This document shows, one piece after another, positions 1 through 6,462 of a stretch of 18,031 bases of DNA (positions are counted from its first letter, which is position 1; the number at the start of each line of letters is the position of its first letter). The stretch is from an uncultured Actinomycetes bacterium (GTDB lineage Bacteria > Actinomycetota > Thermoleophilia > Solirubrobacterales > Solirubrobacteraceae). The stretch spans positions 1 to 18,031 of the forward strand of contig CALAQT010000220.1 in NCBI GenBank assembly GCA_937888775.1, read 5' to 3'. A model generated the notes under the pieces. That model did no database searches. It worked only from the letters and a program-made list of their open reading frames with translations, and was not told the origin of the DNA. The translations under genes were made by a program, and so were the position numbers.

Positions 1-31
1 CCCCATCGAGCTCCTCGATCGTTGCGGTCAT
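1..31 (-). CDS. 5' end of an unidentified minus-strand gene (partial)
   Basis: Reading leftward from an ATG at 31-29, ten codons (MTATIEELDG) are visible before the window ends. The start is supported by a strong ribosome binding site, GGAGGTG on the minus strand at 44-38, about eight bases before the ATG. Too little protein is visible to name a product. The gene is transcribed in the same direction as the glutathione S-transferase remnant to its right, 173 bases away, but a shared transcript is not established. Confidence 0.6.
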   Translation of the reverse strand, partial: MTATIEELDG

Positions 32-204
32 CTAAGCCACCTCCGTCGGTTGTGCAACGAGCTCGCTACGGTCGTGAATTGTCATCTCGGGGCCACGATG
101 AGCCCATCGGCATAATCGAGCGCGCGCTTGAGCCTAATCCCCGTCGCCAATCGCCATCGGGTAACTTGCCTGATCCGCGCCGAGCTTCGACCACACCCGC
201 GGTA

Positions 205-789
205 TCAGCGTGCCGTCGCTGCGCTGTACGCGGGGCGTGCCTGTCCGCGCCTTACGTAGGCGCCCAGCCGCGGCCATTCCTCGAGTAGACCACGCGAATG
301 GGCGCTGCCAAGCACGCCAATGCAGACGACGTCGACGACGCTGAAGTCGTCCCCCAGCAGCCAATGGCCTTCGCCGAGCGATGTCTGTAGCGTCGCGGCA
401 GCCTGTGCGAAGCGATCACGCGCCGGGGTGTCGGCCGGGCCGTCGCCGATCTCCCGGATCCACCGGAAAAGCGGGCCCTCGAGCTCGGTCATCCCGAACA
501 GGACCCACTGGTAAACCCGTGCGCGTTCCGCCGACCCAAGCGGCCCGATCAGACCGGCGTCGGGATAGAGGTCGGCAAGCTGAAGGCAGATCGCTGCCGA
601 CTCGAACATGACGGTGCCGTCATCGAGTTCAATCGCGGGGACGCGTCCGAGCGGATGGCGCGCGAGATGCTCTGGAGAGCTGCGCTGCTCTCGCGCAATC
701 GCGGTCAGCTCAAACGAGGCACCAATTTCCTCAAGGAGTCACAAGACACGAATCGAGCGCGTGCGCGGCATGTAGAAGAGGCGGGGCAA
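205..789 (-). pseudogene. Glutathione S-transferase with an in-frame TGA (nonsense-mutated)
   Basis: The minus strand encodes a nearly full-length cytosolic GST: a thioredoxin-fold N-domain (codons about 3-75, including LARHPLGRVPAIELDDG and the FESAAI glutathione-site serine region) and a helical C-domain (VYQWVLFGMTELE, LLGDDFSVVDV). The best start is TTG at 789, preceded by GGAGG at 800-796 with six bases of spacing. Codon 17 (741-739) is TGA inside SIRVL-stop-LLEEIG. Many relatives carry Trp there (VLWLLEE), so one TGG to TGA change explains it. The only ATG-initiated remainder (609-205, 134 aa) lacks most of the glutathione-binding domain. The rest of the frame is undamaged, so the lesion is recent or is a sequencing error. 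An active enzyme would conjugate glutathione or another thiol to electrophiles. Confidence 0.85.
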
Positions 790-1388
790 CGCAGTCCTCC
801 GATCGATACCGATCTGATTACCAGGCTTTCGCAGCTCATAAGCTCCGGCTGGCTGGGCCCTGATCACGGCCTAACAAGCCTACTGTTAGCAACATCCGCG
901 CGGGAGAAGGACCAGCCACATCTCGCCAACGCACGACCGGCCCCCGGTTCTTCGGTGCGACTGACGCGGCGTTTATCGGTCCCACACAGAGCCGCATCAG
1001 CGCCAGCAGCCGGTGGCGCACGCTTGTCTCTTGACTCAGGACCGATGACCAATTCGGCGGATTTCTTTGAGAGCCGGCTCGTCGAGGTGGGCGTAAGGGA
1101 GTAAGGTGGTAGTTGGACGGTCGCTAACCAAGCCGACCAGCCGTCGCTGCAGCTGACCCGCCGTCGCTGCGACTAGCCGACGTGTTGACCTCCGCCCTTG
1201 TTGACTCTTCGGGTTCGCGATCCGTCTGGCTTGCGCCCGAAGGAGACTGAACACCAAGACATGATGCGAGGACTGGCCGTGGCCGCTCGCGGCAACGGCT
1301 TGCATGCGCAGGGAGATCTGCTGCCCCGACCTCGCCGGCCGGCAGGTGAAGCGCTCGGACCGCTCAGACACGAACGAGGAGAGAAACG
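790..1388. other. About 600 bases without a convincing gene
   Basis: I find no convincing gene here. Open frames exist on both strands, but none shows a recognisable domain together with a ribosome binding site. One plus-strand frame ends at 1392 in an ATGA overlap with the reductase start, yet its protein is Arg/Pro-rich and looks non-coding. Small structures are present: a 6-bp inverted repeat CTAACA/TGTTAG (871-876, 884-889), a 10-bp direct repeat CCGTCGCTGC (1141-1150 and 1161-1170), and two TGTTGAC motifs (1183 and 1199). The minus-strand frame over about 1036-1140 ends in a segment faintly like the tail of a tyrosine recombinase. Promoters for the GST (leftward) and the storage genes (rightward) should lie here. 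Confidence 0.5.
1141..1170. repeat. 10-bp direct repeat CCGTCGCTGC, two copies
   Basis: The sequence CCGTCGCTGC occurs exactly at 1141-1150 and 1161-1170, two helical turns apart, about 220 bases before the reductase start. The spacing would suit a dimeric regulator, but the motif is also plausible by chance at this GC content. Confidence 0.35.
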
Positions 1389-2234
1389 ATGAGCACCATG
1401 ACCGCTGTTAACCAATCGCTGGGAGCGGAGACCTTCCCGGCCGACCATCGCCGGCCGCGACTGCATGGACGGGTCGCGTTCGTAACCGGCGGTACGCGCG
1501 GCATCGGCGCGGCGATCTGCCGCAGCTTCGCCGAGCAGGGCGCGATCGTCGCCGCCGGCTACGGCCGCGACGCCGATCGCGCCGACCAGCTCCTGGATCT
1601 GTTGTGCAGCCATGACGTTGACGCGAGCGTCCATCAGGGTAATGTCGGTTCGGCCGAGGACTGTCGCCGCACCATCCAGGAAGTGATTGACACGCATGGG
1701 CGGCTCGACATCCTGGTCAACAATGCCGGGATCACGATCGACAAGACGGTCCTGAAGATGACCGACGAGGATTGGTACAAGGTGATCGCGGTCAACCTCT
1801 CGGGCGCGTTCTTCATGTCTCAGGCGGTGCTGCCGCACATGATTGAGCGCGGGTCGGGACGGATCGTCAACATCTCCTCGATCATCGGCGAGATCGGCAA
1901 CATCGGGCAGGCGAACTACGCAGCCTCGAAGTCCGGGCTGTTCGGGTTGACCAAGACGCTCGCTCGCGAGGCGGCGTTCCAGCTAAAGCGAGCCGGCAAG
2001 CTCGAGGAGGACGGGATCGGGATCACCGTCAACACGGTCGCACCGGGATTCATCGCGACCGAGATGCTCGAGCACGTTCCCCAGAAAGCGCTCGACGCCA
2101 TCAAGGAGAAGATCCCGATGGGTAGGCTTGGTAGGCCCGACGAGATCGCCCGGGCGGTCCACTTCCTGATCGCGGACAAGTCCTCGTACATCACCGGTCA
2201 GACGCTCAGCGTCAACGGCGGGATGGACATGTGA
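1389..2234 (+). CDS. phaB: NADPH-dependent acetoacetyl-CoA / 3-oxoacyl reductase (SDR family)
   Basis: A 281-residue classical short-chain dehydrogenase. The cofactor loop TGGTRGIG is at residues 33-40, NNAG at 111-114, and the catalytic Ser164, Tyr177 and Lys181 lie in NISS and YAASK. It would reduce acetoacetyl-CoA to 3-hydroxybutyryl-CoA in the cytoplasm. The assignment as PhaB rather than FabG rests on the acetyl-CoA acetyltransferase starting 52 bases downstream. Two departures from a plain FabG are visible: a roughly 25-residue N-terminal extension before the Rossmann fold, and an insertion near residues 200-213 (KRAGKLEEDGIG) just before the VNTVAPGF segment. AGGAG at 1377-1381, seven bases before the ATG, supports the start. 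It begins a same-strand run ending with the debranching enzyme. FabG activity cannot be excluded. Confidence 0.88.
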   Translation: MSTMTAVNQSLGAETFPADHRRPRLHGRVAFVTGGTRGIGAAICRSFAEQGAIVAAGYGRDADRADQLLDLLCSHDVDASVHQGNVGSAEDCRRTIQEVIDTHGRLDILVNNAGITIDKTVLKMTDEDWYKVIAVNLSGAFFMSQAVLPHMIERGSGRIVNISSIIGEIGNIGQANYAASKSGLFGLTKTLAREAAFQLKRAGKLEEDGIGITVNTVAPGFIATEMLEHVPQKALDAIKEKIPMGRLGRPDEIARAVHFLIADKSSYITGQTLSVNGGMDM

Positions 2235-2286
2235 CCTCCGCGGCAAACCTCGTCTTGCCTGAAATGTGTAATCGAAGGAGTCCGTG

Positions 2287-3477
2287 ATGGATGACGCCGT
2301 GATCGTCAGCGCTGTACGTACGCCAGTTGGGAGCTTCGGGGGACAGTTCAAGGATGTATCGGCTACCGAGCTGGGGGCCGTGGCCGTGCGGGCGGCGCTG
2401 GAACGTGCCGGATTGGCTGGTGGGGATGTGGACGAGGTCATCCTCGGGTGCGTGCTGCAGGCGGGCCTGGGTCAGAATCCCGCCCGCCAGGTCGCGATCG
2501 CGGCCGGTATCCCCAAGGAGGTTCCCGCGACCTCGATCAACATGCTTTGCGGCTCGGGGCTCAAGGCGGTCGCGATCGCCGCGCAGATGATCAGGGCCGG
2601 CGATGTTGACGTGGTCGTCGCCGGAGGCATGGAGAACATGACCCGAGCGCCGTATCTGATACCGACGGCGCGATTCGGCGCCAGGATGGGGTCGGCCGAG
2701 CTGATCGATTCGATGGTCCACGACGGTCTCATCGACGCGTTCGACGGCATTCATATGGGCATCACCGCAGAGAACATCGCCGACCAGTACGGGATCACCC
2801 GCGAGGCACAGGACGAGTTCGCGACAGAAAGCCAACTCAGAGCCGAGAAGGCGATCCACGAGGGTGTGTTTAGGGATGAGATCGTGCCCGTGGAGGTAAC
2901 CGACAAGCGCGGCAGTCGGCTGGTCGAGGTCGACGAGCATCCCCGGGCGGGGACGACGACCGAGAAGCTCGGGCAGTTGCGTCCGGCGTTTCGGCGTGAG
3001 AACGGGACCGTGACGGCCGGCAATGCGTCGGGCGTCAACGACGGCGCGGCGGCGATCGTCGTCATGTCAGCGCGCGGCGCACAGGAACGCGGATTGGACT
3101 CGATGGGGGTCGTCGAGAGCTACGCGTCGGTGGGCGTCGAACCCAGCATCATGGGCATCGGCCCGGTCCCCGCAGTGCGCAAGGCGCTCGCCAGGGCGGG
3201 GCTGGAGCTGGCCGACATCGACCTCTTCGAGCTCAATGAGGCGTTCGCGGCGCAATCGCTCGCCGTCGTCCAGGAGCTCGGTATCTCAGCTCAGCGCATC
3301 AACCCCCATGGCGGCGCGATCGCACTCGGTCATCCGATCGGAGCAAGCGGCGGCCGGATCCTCGTGACCCTGCTGCACGAGATGAAACGCACCAACACCC
3401 ACCGCGGCGTGGCAACGCTCTGCGTCGGCGGCGGCCAAGGACAGGCCGCGATCATCCGAAACGGCGCCGGCGCGTGA
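2287..3477 (+). CDS. phaA: Acetyl-CoA C-acetyltransferase (biosynthetic thiolase)
   Basis: A 396-residue thiolase that would condense two acetyl-CoA into acetoacetyl-CoA, the substrate of the reductase just upstream. The nucleophile Cys88 lies in NMLCGSGLKA, His349 in GHPIG and Cys379 in CVGGGQG, matching the positions in well-studied PhaA enzymes. The GGMENM and NEAFAAQ motifs are also intact. AAGGAG at 2275-2280 sits six bases before the ATG at 2287. A GTG at 2284 in the same frame is only three bases from that site and is less likely. The frame is undamaged over the whole length. Together with the reductase it completes the acetyl-CoA to 3-hydroxybutyryl-CoA branch. A degradative thiolase is the alternative but fits the neighbours less well. 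Confidence 0.93.
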   Translation: MDDAVIVSAVRTPVGSFGGQFKDVSATELGAVAVRAALERAGLAGGDVDEVILGCVLQAGLGQNPARQVAIAAGIPKEVPATSINMLCGSGLKAVAIAAQMIRAGDVDVVVAGGMENMTRAPYLIPTARFGARMGSAELIDSMVHDGLIDAFDGIHMGITAENIADQYGITREAQDEFATESQLRAEKAIHEGVFRDEIVPVEVTDKRGSRLVEVDEHPRAGTTTEKLGQLRPAFRRENGTVTAGNASGVNDGAAAIVVMSARGAQERGLDSMGVVESYASVGVEPSIMGIGPVPAVRKALARAGLELADIDLFELNEAFAAQSLAVVQELGISAQRINPHGGAIALGHPIGASGGRILVTLLHEMKRTNTHRGVATLCVGGGQGQAAIIRNGAGA

Positions 3478-3582
3478 GCTGGCAGAACAGGCGTAAGTAA
3501 GCCGACGCGCCCTGGGACCGCTTGGTGACCGCGTCGCGATGCCGTGGCTCGCGAGCGATCGCCGAGCGGGAAGATGTGGTTC

Positions 3583-3960
3583 GTGAGCGACGCTTCGTCA
3601 AAGGCCGCCCTGGAGGTGCTCGGGGCGCTTTTGCGCGCGCAGCGCGTGTCTGCGGCCATGTCGCTGCGCGAGCTTGCGGCGCGCACCAGTGTTTCCAACG
3701 CTTATCTCAGCGAGTTGGAGCGTGGCCTGCATGAGCCCTCGTTGCGTGTGCTGCGAGCCATTGCGTCCGCGTTGGGTACGCCATTGGGACCGATGCTTGC
3801 GAGCGCGGGAGTCCTTGGGGACAGCGGGCCGGACGACCGCCGAGCCGGCGTCAGCGAGGCGGAAGCCGCGATCTTGCGAGATCCAGCGCTCAGCGAGCCG
3901 CAGCGCGTCGCGCTCTTGAGCGTGTACCGGAGCTTTGTCGGAATCAATCCGCTCCGATGA
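3583..3960 (+). CDS. Small XRE-family HTH regulator, probably of storage-polymer genes
   Basis: A short DNA-binding protein with one XRE-type helix-turn-helix, LRELAARTSVSNAYLSELER, preceded by ALLRAQR and followed by EPSLRVLRAIASALG. The C-terminal tail (EAEAAILRDPALSEPQRVALLSVYRSF) is predicted helical and may mediate dimerisation. I see no ligand domain. The frame is open from GTG 3544, with ATG 3574 and GTG 3583 as other starts. I prefer 3583 because a GGGAAG lies nine bases upstream and the protein then begins a few residues before the HTH, as is usual. It sits between the thiolase and the depolymerase, so local control of the PHB genes is a reasonable inference. The repeated ATGATC motifs directly after it are candidate binding sites. 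Confidence 0.85.
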   Translation: MSDASSKAALEVLGALLRAQRVSAAMSLRELAARTSVSNAYLSELERGLHEPSLRVLRAIASALGTPLGPMLASAGVLGDSGPDDRRAGVSEAEAAILRDPALSEPQRVALLSVYRSFVGINPLR

Positions 3961-3994
3961 TCTATATATAGAGCAATGATCGGTATGCTGATCG
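3957..3994 (+). promoter_or_regulatory. AT-rich palindrome, ATGATC repeats and a -10-like box before the depolymerase gene
   Basis: Straddling the regulator's stop codon is the perfect palindrome TCTATATATAGA (3961-3972), striking in GC-rich DNA. TGATC occurs three times, at 3958-3962, 3977-3981 and 3989-3993, the first two as ATGATC and the last two as TGATCG. TATGCT at 3984-3989 lies six bases before the ATG at 3996, the spacing of a leaderless actinobacterial promoter, and no Shine-Dalgarno precedes that ATG. I infer a promoter with overlapping operator. No clear -35 box is visible. Confidence 0.5.
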
Positions 3995-3995
3995 A

Positions 3996-5051
3996 ATGAG
4001 GAGAATCGACTGGCGAGAGCTCTATGCCGCCAACCAGGAAACGATTCAAGCCGCTCTGGGCACGAGCAATACCACGGCAGTTGCATCGCCGACTGCGCTT
4101 GCCGGCGGGTCCCCGACAGTGCGGCCGCGAGCCGGACGTCCATTTACGCTTCCCTCGGGCAGCCACCGTCCGCTGATCCACGTGCCGCCTCGGCTGGACC
4201 CCGGCAGCCCAGCACCTCTGGTCTGCATGCTGCACGGCTGCACCCAGGATCCCGCCACGTTCGCCGCGGCCACGCTGATGAACGACGCCGCCGAACGCCA
4301 CGGATTCGTGGTCGTCTATCCCGGTCAGGATCGTGGCAGCAATCCGCAGGGATGCTGGAACTGGTTTCTGCCGGGACACCAGCAGCGCGGCGCTGGCGAG
4401 CCCGCCGCGATCGCCAGGATCGTCTGCGATCTGATCGACGCCGGCCCCCAATGCCCGATCGATCCTGGACGCGTGTTCGTGGCCGGACTGTCTTCAGGCG
4501 GCGCCATGGCCGCGACTCTGGCAGCGTGCTACCCGGACCTGTTCGCGGCCGTGGCGGTGCATTCCGGGCTTCCCTATCGATCGGCGACGGATGTCGCTTC
4601 CGCGTTCGACGCGATGGCAGGCAGGAGCCGAGGCGGGGAGGCCCATGGGCGTGAAGCTCACGCCGCGATGGGCCACTACCGCCGCCCGGTTCCGAGCATC
4701 GTGATCCACGGCAGCGCCGACCGGACCGTCGCTCCCGCCAACGCGGCCCAGGTTCTGCGTCAATCGATGACGGCAAACCATCTCGCCGCACCCCAGAGCT
4801 GCCACCACGATGTCGCCCGCCCCACCGGCTCGTGGCGCTCCCACGTCGACGGCGGCCATGCATACACGCGCTCACAATGGATCAACGAACGCGGAACGTT
4901 GATGCACGAGCTACTCGAAATCGACGGCCTCGGACACGCATGGTCCGGCGGTGCGCCCGGCGGCTCCTACACCGACCCACGCGGACCGTCCGCCACCGAG
5001 GCGATCTGCACCTTCTTCTCGTTGACGACGGCGAAAGCGAACCCCGACTGA
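3996..5051 (+). CDS. PHB depolymerase-family esterase (alpha/beta hydrolase)
   Basis: A 351-residue alpha/beta hydrolase of the esterase/PHB-depolymerase family. Visible elements are HGCTQ (80-84, oxyanion region), the lipase box GLSSG with Ser166, Asp242 in HGSADRTV and His314 in GLGHAWSGG. The PGQD and GCWNWF segments are typical of the family. There is no signal peptide, since the N-terminus is polar (MRRIDWRELYAANQ), so it probably acts inside the cell. The expected reaction is hydrolysis of 3-hydroxybutyrate polymers or oligomers. A general feruloyl/acetyl esterase is possible, because the family is broad. It follows the XRE regulator by 35 bases and probably has its own leaderless promoter (TATGCT at 3984). 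A 7-bp inverted repeat spans its stop codon. Confidence 0.86.
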   Translation: MRRIDWRELYAANQETIQAALGTSNTTAVASPTALAGGSPTVRPRAGRPFTLPSGSHRPLIHVPPRLDPGSPAPLVCMLHGCTQDPATFAAATLMNDAAERHGFVVVYPGQDRGSNPQGCWNWFLPGHQQRGAGEPAAIARIVCDLIDAGPQCPIDPGRVFVAGLSSGGAMAATLAACYPDLFAAVAVHSGLPYRSATDVASAFDAMAGRSRGGEAHGREAHAAMGHYRRPVPSIVIHGSADRTVAPANAAQVLRQSMTANHLAAPQSCHHDVARPTGSWRSHVDGGHAYTRSQWINERGTLMHELLEIDGLGHAWSGGAPGGSYTDPRGPSATEAICTFFSLTTAKANPD

Positions 5052-5069
5052 CCGCCCCACAGCGGGGTT
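5040..5069 (+). terminator. Hairpin across the depolymerase stop codon (possible weak terminator)
   Basis: AACCCCG (5040-5046) and CGGGGTT (5063-5069) form a perfect 7-bp stem with a 16-base loop containing the TGA at 5049-5051. No U-rich tail follows, so it may attenuate transcription, protect the 3' end, or do nothing. Confidence 0.35.
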
Positions 5070-5073
5070 GGAG

Positions 5074-5101
5074 GTGCATGCATATCCTCAGCTAGTGCAT
5101 G
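5074..5101 (+). promoter_or_regulatory. GTGCATG direct repeat, 21 bp apart, before the alpha-galactosidase
   Basis: GTGCATG occurs at 5074-5080 and 5095-5101, exactly two helical turns apart, in the 69-base gap before the alpha-galactosidase gene. The first copy overlaps the palindrome TGCATGCA. A TATCCT (5083-5088) between them could be a -10 box. The arrangement suits an operator flanking a promoter, but the sequence alone does not prove it. Confidence 0.4.
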
Positions 5102-5120
5102 ATCTGCGGCGTGCTCCGTG

Positions 5121-6452
5121 ATGACGTCTCGGCGGCCTGTGCTGTTGCTCTTGGCGTCGATCCTCGTGTGCCTGGCGCTTGCGATGACGCCGGTGATGAA
5201 AGAGATCGCGAGCGCTTCGCCGCAGCGCGGTGATCCTGCCGCCGCCGACCCCGGAACGGGCGGGGTTGGGCTGCCCGGTCGAGCATCTGGCTCGCCCGGG
5301 GCCTCGATGCTCGCCGCCGTCCCGTACATGGGCTGGAACACTTACTACGGGGTGGGCGGGATCTTCGACGAGCGGACGATCACCTCCGTGGCCCACGTCC
5401 TGATCGAGCGGGGCTTGGCGCAGGTCGGTTACCGGATCGTGTGGCTCGACTTCGGTTGGGCCAGCGGCAAGCGAGACAGTCGCGGCGAGCTGATCGTCGA
5501 TCGTCAGCAGTGGCCGCACGGGTTGAAGTGGTTGACCGCCTGGCTGCACCGGCGGGGTCTGCTCGCGGGGATCTACACCGATGCGGGCGCCAGCGGCTGC
5601 TACGGGCGGGGCGTGGGCTCGCTCGGTCACTACCAGCAGGATGCCAACACGTTCGCCGAGTGGGGGTTTGACGCTGTCAAGGTCGACTTCTGCGGGGCCG
5701 GGCAAGCGGGCCTAGCCCCAATGCCGGCCTACAGACGATTTGCCGAGGCGCTGGCTCGCAACGCCGGTCACAGGCAGATGCTGCTCAACGCTTGCAACTT
5801 CTGGGTGCCAGGACAGATAGACGGAAGCCGCCCATCGTTCGCTGACTCGGCGTACGCCAACTACCGGTGGGCGCCGCGGATCGCGCAAAGCTGGCGTACG
5901 GACACCGACATCGGGTTCACCGGGAGCATCCAGTTCAAGAACGCTCTCAGGAATCTCGACCGAGACGCTGCCCATCCGAAGGCGGCGCATCGCGGGCACT
6001 GGAACGATCCCGACTACCTTGGTCCCGGGCTCGGGATGACCGCGTCGGAAGCACAAGCGCAGTTCTCAATGTGGGCGATCGTCGCGGCTCCGCTGATCCT
6101 GGGGAGCGACCCCCGGGTGCTCTCCTCCGAAGCCGTCAAGATGCTTGAGAACCGTCAGGTGATCGCGATCGACCAGGATCCGCTCGGGATTCAAGGGGCC
6201 GTCGTCCAGCAAGATGGGTCCGGGCAGGTCTGGACCAAGCCGCTCGCCGGCGGTGACATCGCCGTTGCGCTGCTCAACCGCGGCGCGGGACTGCTCCGGA
6301 TCACTGCCAGCGCCAGGAGGGTCGGGCTCCCGCTGGCCACGGCCTATAGGCTGCAGGATCTCTGGATGCACAGATCCCACACGACAACCGGTGTGATCAG
6401 CGCGCTGATCCCCGCGCATAGCGTGGTCCTCTACCGCGCCACACCCTTGTGA
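5121..6452 (+). CDS. Secreted alpha-galactosidase, glycoside hydrolase family 27
   Basis: A 443-residue GH27 enzyme. An N-terminal signal (RR, a hydrophobic core of about 18 residues, then ASASPQ) implies export by Sec with cleavage near residues 32-34, followed by a Gly/Pro/Ala-rich linker. The TIM barrel begins at MGWNTYY (70-76) and includes WLDFGW, GIYTDAG and VKVDFC. Asp189 in the last is the expected nucleophile, and Asp263 in R-T-D-T-D-I aligns with the acid/base. WNDPDYL and QFSMWAIVAAPLILGSD are typical GH27 segments. The last 100 or so residues form the usual beta-sandwich. It would release terminal alpha-galactose from oligosaccharides or plant polymers outside the cell. GTG 5118 and ATG 5121 are adjacent starts, and no clear ribosome site is seen. 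The debranching enzyme follows after ten bases. Confidence 0.9.
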   Translation: MTSRRPVLLLLASILVCLALAMTPVMKEIASASPQRGDPAAADPGTGGVGLPGRASGSPGASMLAAVPYMGWNTYYGVGGIFDERTITSVAHVLIERGLAQVGYRIVWLDFGWASGKRDSRGELIVDRQQWPHGLKWLTAWLHRRGLLAGIYTDAGASGCYGRGVGSLGHYQQDANTFAEWGFDAVKVDFCGAGQAGLAPMPAYRRFAEALARNAGHRQMLLNACNFWVPGQIDGSRPSFADSAYANYRWAPRIAQSWRTDTDIGFTGSIQFKNALRNLDRDAAHPKAAHRGHWNDPDYLGPGLGMTASEAQAQFSMWAIVAAPLILGSDPRVLSSEAVKMLENRQVIAIDQDPLGIQGAVVQQDGSGQVWTKPLAGGDIAVALLNRGAGLLRITASARRVGLPLATAYRLQDLWMHRSHTTTGVISALIPAHSVVLYRATPL

Positions 6453-6462
6453 GCCTCGCCAC

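Noticed and set aside
739..741. Selenocysteine or recoded TGA in the GST
   Set aside because: The residue expected there is Trp, not Cys, no SECIS-like hairpin was recognised next to it, and TGA clearly serves as a stop in neighbouring genes.
655..1104. A 149-codon plus-strand frame
   Set aside because: It overlaps the GST on the opposite strand, shows no recognisable motif and lacks a ribosome site.
1212..1226. tRNA-like T-arm (GGTTCGCGATCC)
   Set aside because: The loop lacks the conserved purine-adenine order and no acceptor, D or anticodon arms fit around it.
1198..1392. A 64-codon frame ending in an ATGA overlap with the reductase start
   Set aside because: The overlap hints at coupling, but the start would be TTG without a ribosome site, the protein is low-complexity Arg/Pro-rich, and the reductase has its own strong ribosome site.
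1173..3065. Several 90-240-codon minus-strand frames opposite the reductase and thiolase
   Set aside because: They mirror the codon bias of the plus-strand genes, have Arg/Pro/Asp-rich compositions and show no domains or ribosome sites.
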